Part shown: positions 59,614-64,000 of the stretch, piece after piece
Position numbering within the stretch: the stretch's first letter is position 1
Layout: each line of letters opens with the position of its first letter
Source: Mucilaginibacter sp. OK268
GTDB lineage: Bacteria; Bacteroidota; Bacteroidia; Sphingobacteriales; Sphingobacteriaceae
Assembly: GCF_900103125.1 (NCBI RefSeq)
Contig: NZ_FNJV01000002.1
Span: 62,001-126,000, forward strand
Direction of reading: 5' to 3'
Length of the DNA: 64,000 bases
The notes under the pieces: model-generated
Told to the model about the DNA's origin: nothing
Database searches by the model: none
Seen by the model: the letters and a program-made list of their open reading frames with translations, nothing else
Translations under genes and position numbers: made by a program

Positions 59614-62600
59614 AAAACAGATTTTTTCTTTTATGCTTAGCGTTATTTACGTTTAATCTGTCTGAGGCCTTCTCGCAAGATTTTGTAAAGATTTACGGTG
59701 AAGTAAAATCTGAAACAAATGAGCCAATTGAGGGCGCGACTATAACTGCAAAACACCAGTATCCTCGTCCAACTACCGATAAAAACGGCAGGTTTGAAAT
59801 GACCATAATGGGGATAGATACGATAACTGTAACTCATATGGGGTTCAAACCGGCAATTAAAATAATTGATTCTAAGCTTTCGGCTCTGCTTCGTATAACG
59901 ATGGAGCCGCTGGTAAATGAATTAAAGGAAGTTGTCGTAAGTACGGGCTATCAGGATATTCCCAAAGAAAGAGCTACAGGCTCATTTTATAAGCTGGATA
60001 ATCAATTGCTTAATCAAAGAACAGGAACTGACATTATCAGCAGACTGGACGGCATCACGAGCAGTTTACAGATTGACCGTCGGGATCCTAATCAGCAGAC
60101 TATCCAGATCCGTGGATTAAGCACACTCAATTATGATGCGTCTTCTCCCCTGATTGTCCTTGATAATTTCCCGTATTCAGGTAACATTAATAACATTAAT
60201 CCCAATGACATTGAAAGCATTACTGTTTTGAAGGATGCGGCTGCATCATCAATTTGGGGCGCACGTGCAGGAAACGGTGTAATTGTCATCAATACAAAAA
60301 AGGCGAAAGCAAACCAGCGCCTTAACGTGGCTTTCAATTCCAATCTCACCCTGAAATCCAGGCCAAATCTTTTTTCGGGGAGTCAGATACCAGTCAGCAG
60401 TTATATTGATCTGGAGAAAAACCTGTTCAGTCAGGGTTATTACAACAACCTGTTTTCAGATCCCTCCTTCCCTGCCGTTTCACAGGTCGTTGCACTGCTT
60501 AACCAGACAAGGAATGGTGAAATCACAAGCGCTCAGGCTGATCAGCAAATAAATCAGCTGCGCACACAGGATGTAAGGAATGATTTTCAAAAGTACCTTT
60601 ACCGGAATGTGTTGAACCAGCAGTACTATCTAAATCTCAACGGGTCAGGCAGCAGCGTTCGTTATCTTGTGTCGGCAGGCTATGATAAAGACGAGGATAA
60701 CCTTCGCGGGAACAATAAAAACCGCCTGACCATCCGGTCCAATAATCAGATTGATCTCTCAAAGAAATGGCTGTTAAACACAGACGTTATCCTGACCCGG
60801 ACAAACACAACGACTAATAGTCCGGGCGGTTACGGGTCATACAGGTACAACAACACAACTATGTCTCCTTATACCAGGCTCGTCAACAGTGATGGCTCGC
60901 CTGCAGCAGTTGACTTGTATTACAGCAGGGCCTTTACTGACACGGCAGGTAACGGACGTCTTTTAGACTGGAAATACAGGCCGCTGCAGGAACTGGCCAA
61001 TAATGATAACCGATCTGCGATGACTGATATCTTGCTGAACGTGGGATCTTCATACAAGGTCTTAAACTGGCTGAAAGCGGACTTCAAGTATCAATTTGAA
61101 CAATCGTGGTCATCAGCAAATAACCTTCAGAATCTGAATTCTTACTCAACCAGAGACTACATCAATACATTTACCCAACTGTCAGATAACAGTACTACTT
61201 ATGCCGTTCCTAAAAACAGTATTCTGAACACTTATGATCAGGTTAATAAACAACAGGCCGTCCGTGGACAACTCACTTTCGATCAGTCCTGGGGTGATAA
61301 ACATCAGATCTCCGCGATAGCGGGCTCCGAAATAAGGGAAACCCGCAGCAATTCAGCTACACAGGTTATTTATGGTTACGATCCGAACACGCTCACTACA
61401 ATCGGTGTGGATTATGCCAATCAATATCCGACTTATGATGGTATATTCGGTGATAGTTATATCAACAACGGCACCAAGTACACGAGCTACCTGAACAGGT
61501 TTGTTTCAGTCTTTGCCAATGCTGCGTACACGTTTGATAATAAATATACGGTATCAGGCTCCGCCAGACGGGACGCCTCTAATTTATTTGGTGTACAAAC
61601 CAATCAAAAGTGGGTGCCGCTCTGGTCTGCAGGCGCGTTATGGAAAATTGACCGCGAAAAGTTCTATAATGTTTCCTGGCTGCCTCAACTAAGCCTGAGA
61701 ATAACCTACGGTGTCAGCGGCAACCTGTCCCCTAACGAATCAGCCTTAACGAAAATTCAATACTATACCGCCGCTACTTCGCCGATACGGGTTCCGTTCA
61801 CAGGAATTGCCGCACCGCCTAATCCGCATCTTCGGTGGGAACAGGTAAAAACCTTCAACGCTGGTATCGATTTCAGCCTGTTTAATAACCGGCTCAGCGG
61901 CTCTGTCGAGTATTTCACCAAGAATTCCGTGGATCTGATAAACAGTGTCTTACTGGATGCTACTGTCGGTTTCACAAGTGCAAACCAAAACTCCGCAACG
62001 ATATTTTCGAAAGGCGCTGATGTAGTTTTAAATTCTGTCAATCTGAACGGATCATTGAAATGGAAGTCAACTTTGTTGTTTAGTTATATCAACTTTAAAA
62101 CGATAAAAAACCTGAACCCGCCAACCACGGCAGGATTAGTCAGCGATGGAAATACCATCTTTCCTGTATTGAATGAAAATCCATACGTTATCGTCAGCTA
62201 CAAATGGGCCGGGCTTGACCCCAAAACGGGTGACCCGCAAGGTTACCTTAACGGTATCGTCAGCAAAGATTATGCGGCGATAGCACAAAACCCATTTGAT
62301 CAGCAGGTAAAAAGCGGTTCAGCTCTGCCCCCGATATTCGGAACATTAAGAAACAGTTTCGATTGGAAACGATTTTCACTGGCCTTCAATCTTTCGTACC
62401 GGTTCAATTACTATTTCAGACGCCCAACAACTAATTACTCAAGCCTCATAACTTACGGCGCAGGGTATGCAGATTACGACCAGCGATGGCAGAAACCGGG
62501 TGATGAAGCACACACCAATGTACCGTCTTTCATTTACCCGGGAAATGATCTCAGAGATCAATTCTATCACTATGCATCTGTCAATGTAGAAAGAGCGGAT

Positions 62601-62807
62601 AATGTTAAATTGGAGGAAGTGTACCTGAGTTACACTATTTATCCGGGTAAACGCTTGTTTGGAATAAAATCGCTACAATTCTACCTGTACGCAAACCAGC
62701 TCAACCTGATATTATGGAAAGCAAACCATGCCGGAATTGATCCGGACGTGCTGTATAACTATAAACCGCCGGTATCCCTTTCTGCCGGAATCAAAGCCAA
62801 TCTTTAA
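59610..62807 (+). CDS. SusC/RagA TonB-dependent transporter without STN domain
   Basis: A 1065-residue outer-membrane importer with a signal peptide (FFLLCLALFTFNLSEAFS). It begins directly with a carboxypeptidase-like regulatory domain (about 25-110: YGEVKSETNEPIEGATITAK), then the plug (LIVLDNFPYSGNINNINPND; KDAAASSIWGARAGNGVIVI) and barrel. With no STN domain and no sigma/anti-sigma genes nearby, it is not regulated like the other two loci. Possible control by the RNA element at 58464 is noted. Partner SusD follows 10 bases later. Confidence 0.93.
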   Translation: MKNRFFLLCLALFTFNLSEAFSQDFVKIYGEVKSETNEPIEGATITAKHQYPRPTTDKNGRFEMTIMGIDTITVTHMGFKPAIKIIDSKLSALLRITMEPLVNELKEVVVSTGYQDIPKERATGSFYKLDNQLLNQRTGTDIISRLDGITSSLQIDRRDPNQQTIQIRGLSTLNYDASSPLIVLDNFPYSGNINNINPNDIESITVLKDAAASSIWGARAGNGVIVINTKKAKANQRLNVAFNSNLTLKSRPNLFSGSQIPVSSYIDLEKNLFSQGYYNNLFSDPSFPAVSQVVALLNQTRNGEITSAQADQQINQLRTQDVRNDFQKYLYRNVLNQQYYLNLNGSGSSVRYLVSAGYDKDEDNLRGNNKNRLTIRSNNQIDLSKKWLLNTDVILTRTNTTTNSPGGYGSYRYNNTTMSPYTRLVNSDGSPAAVDLYYSRAFTDTAGNGRLLDWKYRPLQELANNDNRSAMTDILLNVGSSYKVLNWLKADFKYQFEQSWSSANNLQNLNSYSTRDYINTFTQLSDNSTTYAVPKNSILNTYDQVNKQQAVRGQLTFDQSWGDKHQISAIAGSEIRETRSNSATQVIYGYDPNTLTTIGVDYANQYPTYDGIFGDSYINNGTKYTSYLNRFVSVFANAAYTFDNKYTVSGSARRDASNLFGVQTNQKWVPLWSAGALWKIDREKFYNVSWLPQLSLRITYGVSGNLSPNESALTKIQYYTAATSPIRVPFTGIAAPPNPHLRWEQVKTFNAGIDFSLFNNRLSGSVEYFTKNSVDLINSVLLDATVGFTSANQNSATIFSKGADVVLNSVNLNGSLKWKSTLLFSYINFKTIKNLNPPTTAGLVSDGNTIFPVLNENPYVIVSYKWAGLDPKTGDPQGYLNGIVSKDYAAIAQNPFDQQVKSGSALPPIFGTLRNSFDWKRFSLAFNLSYRFNYYFRRPTTNYSSLITYGAGYADYDQRWQKPGDEAHTNVPSFIYPGNDLRDQFYHYASVNVERADNVKLEEVYLSYTIYPGKRLFGIKSLQFYLYANQLNLILWKANHAGIDPDVLYNYKPPVSLSAGIKANL

Positions 62808-62817
62808 ATTTTAAATT

Positions 62818-64000
62818 ATGAAAAATTCATATAACATAAAGCCCGGATTTAGTTCCCGGCTGCTCCTGCTATTGTTTTGGCTCTTGCCGCTATTTTCCCT
62901 GAACGCATGCAAAAAATACCTGGATGCGAAACCGGATCAGTCAATCGCCACGCCTTCAACTATAGAAGACCTCGAAGGCATTCTGAATGCGTACGGCACC
63001 ATAAACGGCCGGTATCCGTCTGCATCAGAAGTAGCCTCAGACGATTTTTACCTGACAGCAACCGATTTCAACAGTCTGATTGATCCGCAGCGTTTTTACT
63101 ACAGCTGGCAAAAGTCACCAAATTTTGTGGGTGATTATACTTCACCATATCTGGCAATTGAGTACACTAATATCTTACTTGAAGCACTGCCAGAAGTTTC
63201 AGGCGGAGATGCAGCCAGACGAAATACCGTTGAGGGTAACGCATTGTTCGTTCGTGCATCATATCACTATGCCCTGGCTCAGTTATATGCGAAAGCCTAT
63301 AGCAAGGCATCCGCAAACAGTGATCTGGGAATAGCACTCCGGCTGACATCCGATATTGCAGTCAGACCAGTTCGTTCGACTGTATCGGAGACCTACAACA
63401 CCATTTTAAATGACCTAAGGAGGTCTGTTCCTTTGCTTCCCGCAATTCCTGATGTAAAATACAGATCAAGCAAGGCAGCCGCCTATGGAATGCTTGCACG
63501 ACTATACCTTTCGATGAGTGATTTCAAAAACGCGGGTTTGTACGCTGATTCCGCGTTAAATCGGTACAACAAGCTGATTGATTATAACACCTTAAGTCCG
63601 GCAGCTGCCATACCTTTTAAACAATTCAACGATGAGGTGATTTACGACTCGAGAGCGGGTGGCCCGCAGGCGTTGTCCCAGTCGAAGGCAAAAGTAGATA
63701 CTGCTCTCTTTACTTCATATGCCCAGCAGGATCTCCGGAAAACAGTATTATTTAAAACAAACGCAGATGGCAGCAGGGCTTTTAAGGGCAATTACACCGG
63801 GGTGGCCGGTGCCAGTTTATTTACCGGCATTGCAACAAATGAATTGTATTTCGTCAAGGCAGAGGCGGCGGTAAGAAACGGAGACAGCAACAAAGCTTTA
63901 GAGGCTTTAAATACACTGCTTTTCACCAGATGGAAAAAGGGAACATTTATACCCTATACCATTACAGATCCTAAACAATTACTTCAGCTTATTCTAAAGG
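62818..64000 (+). CDS. SusD/RagB family lipoprotein, 3' end cut by window edge
   Basis: An ATG at 62818 opens a frame of 394 codons that runs off the window. The lipobox is LNAC after LLLLLFWLLPLFS. SusD helices are visible at NALFVRASYHYALAQLYAKA and SSKAAAYGMLARLYLSMSDF, and ELYFVKAEAAVRNGDSNKAL lies near the cut. It is the surface partner of the SusC upstream. The C-terminal SusD region is outside the window. Confidence 0.92.
   Translation, partial: MKNSYNIKPGFSSRLLLLLFWLLPLFSLNACKKYLDAKPDQSIATPSTIEDLEGILNAYGTINGRYPSASEVASDDFYLTATDFNSLIDPQRFYYSWQKSPNFVGDYTSPYLAIEYTNILLEALPEVSGGDAARRNTVEGNALFVRASYHYALAQLYAKAYSKASANSDLGIALRLTSDIAVRPVRSTVSETYNTILNDLRRSVPLLPAIPDVKYRSSKAAAYGMLARLYLSMSDFKNAGLYADSALNRYNKLIDYNTLSPAAAIPFKQFNDEVIYDSRAGGPQALSQSKAKVDTALFTSYAQQDLRKTVLFKTNADGSRAFKGNYTGVAGASLFTGIATNELYFVKAEAAVRNGDSNKALEALNTLLFTRWKKGTFIPYTITDPKQLLQLILK

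Overview
The window looks like chromosome from a member of the Bacteroidota, most likely Sphingobacteriaceae (Mucilaginibacter/Pedobacter-like). The grounds are three SusC/SusD outer-membrane uptake loci, two of them with Bacteroidota-type ECF sigma/FecR pairs, GldA/GldG-like ABC genes, TlpA-like thioredoxins next to SusCD pairs, and mostly weak ribosome binding sites. This placement is inferred from gene families; there is no rRNA here.

Layout. (1) 1-7618, minus strand: ECF sigma, FecR anti-sigma, STN-containing SusC, SusD and a DUF4369/TlpA thioredoxin cut by the left edge. (2) 7907-8204: a broken secreted-protein remnant. (3) 8419-9682: hxlA-hxlB, the formaldehyde-fixing half of the ribulose monophosphate pathway, divergent from an AraC regulator. 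(4) 10779-16868, plus strand: a Crp/Fnr-type regulator with a strong palindrome behind it, then a compact run of a PCC-domain protein, alpha/beta hydrolase, SnoaL-like protein, quinone-oxidoreductase-like MDR, LamG-like secreted protein, EgtD-like methyltransferase and SDR. (5) 16966-19469, minus strand: NDH-2, a PanD homologue that has lost its catalytic residues, and an intact panB. (6) 19664-27175: AraC regulator, TetR plus a TolC/HlyD/MFS tripartite exporter, zinc alcohol dehydrogenase, FMN reductase. (7) 27501-40289: a second ECF/FecR/SusC/SusD locus extended by a GldA-like ATPase, a fused ABC-2 permease/GldG protein and an M16 protease. (8) 40290-43866: repeat-rich, gene-poor DNA and small accessory genes. 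(9) 43872-57155: an AT-rich defence island with dndC, dndD and dndE, a membrane protein and a DGQHR (DndB-like) protein on the plus strand, an HNH nuclease gene divergent from dndC, and a convergent, tightly coupled operon of PLD-helicase, small protein, SMC/Rad50-like ATPase and AlbA_2-like protein. (10) 57155-58600: two small XRE regulators, each with a perfect palindrome upstream, and a strongly folded RNA element overlapping a terminator. (11) 58639-64000: small protein, TlpA-like protein, SusC and a SusD cut by the right edge.

How the parts work together. In loci 1 and 7 the STN domain of SusC probably signals through FecR to release the ECF sigma factor. In the island, DndC/D/E would place sulfur in the DNA backbone (with a cysteine desulfurase from elsewhere, as no dndA is seen) and the convergent operon would be the matching restriction arm. 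It is not the classical DndFGH set, so this is the best candidate for an under-described system. Other notable items are the PanD pseudoenzyme, the RNA element at 58464-58604 whose 3' strand can pair in two ways, and a pair of short elements bounded by 18-base inverted repeats.
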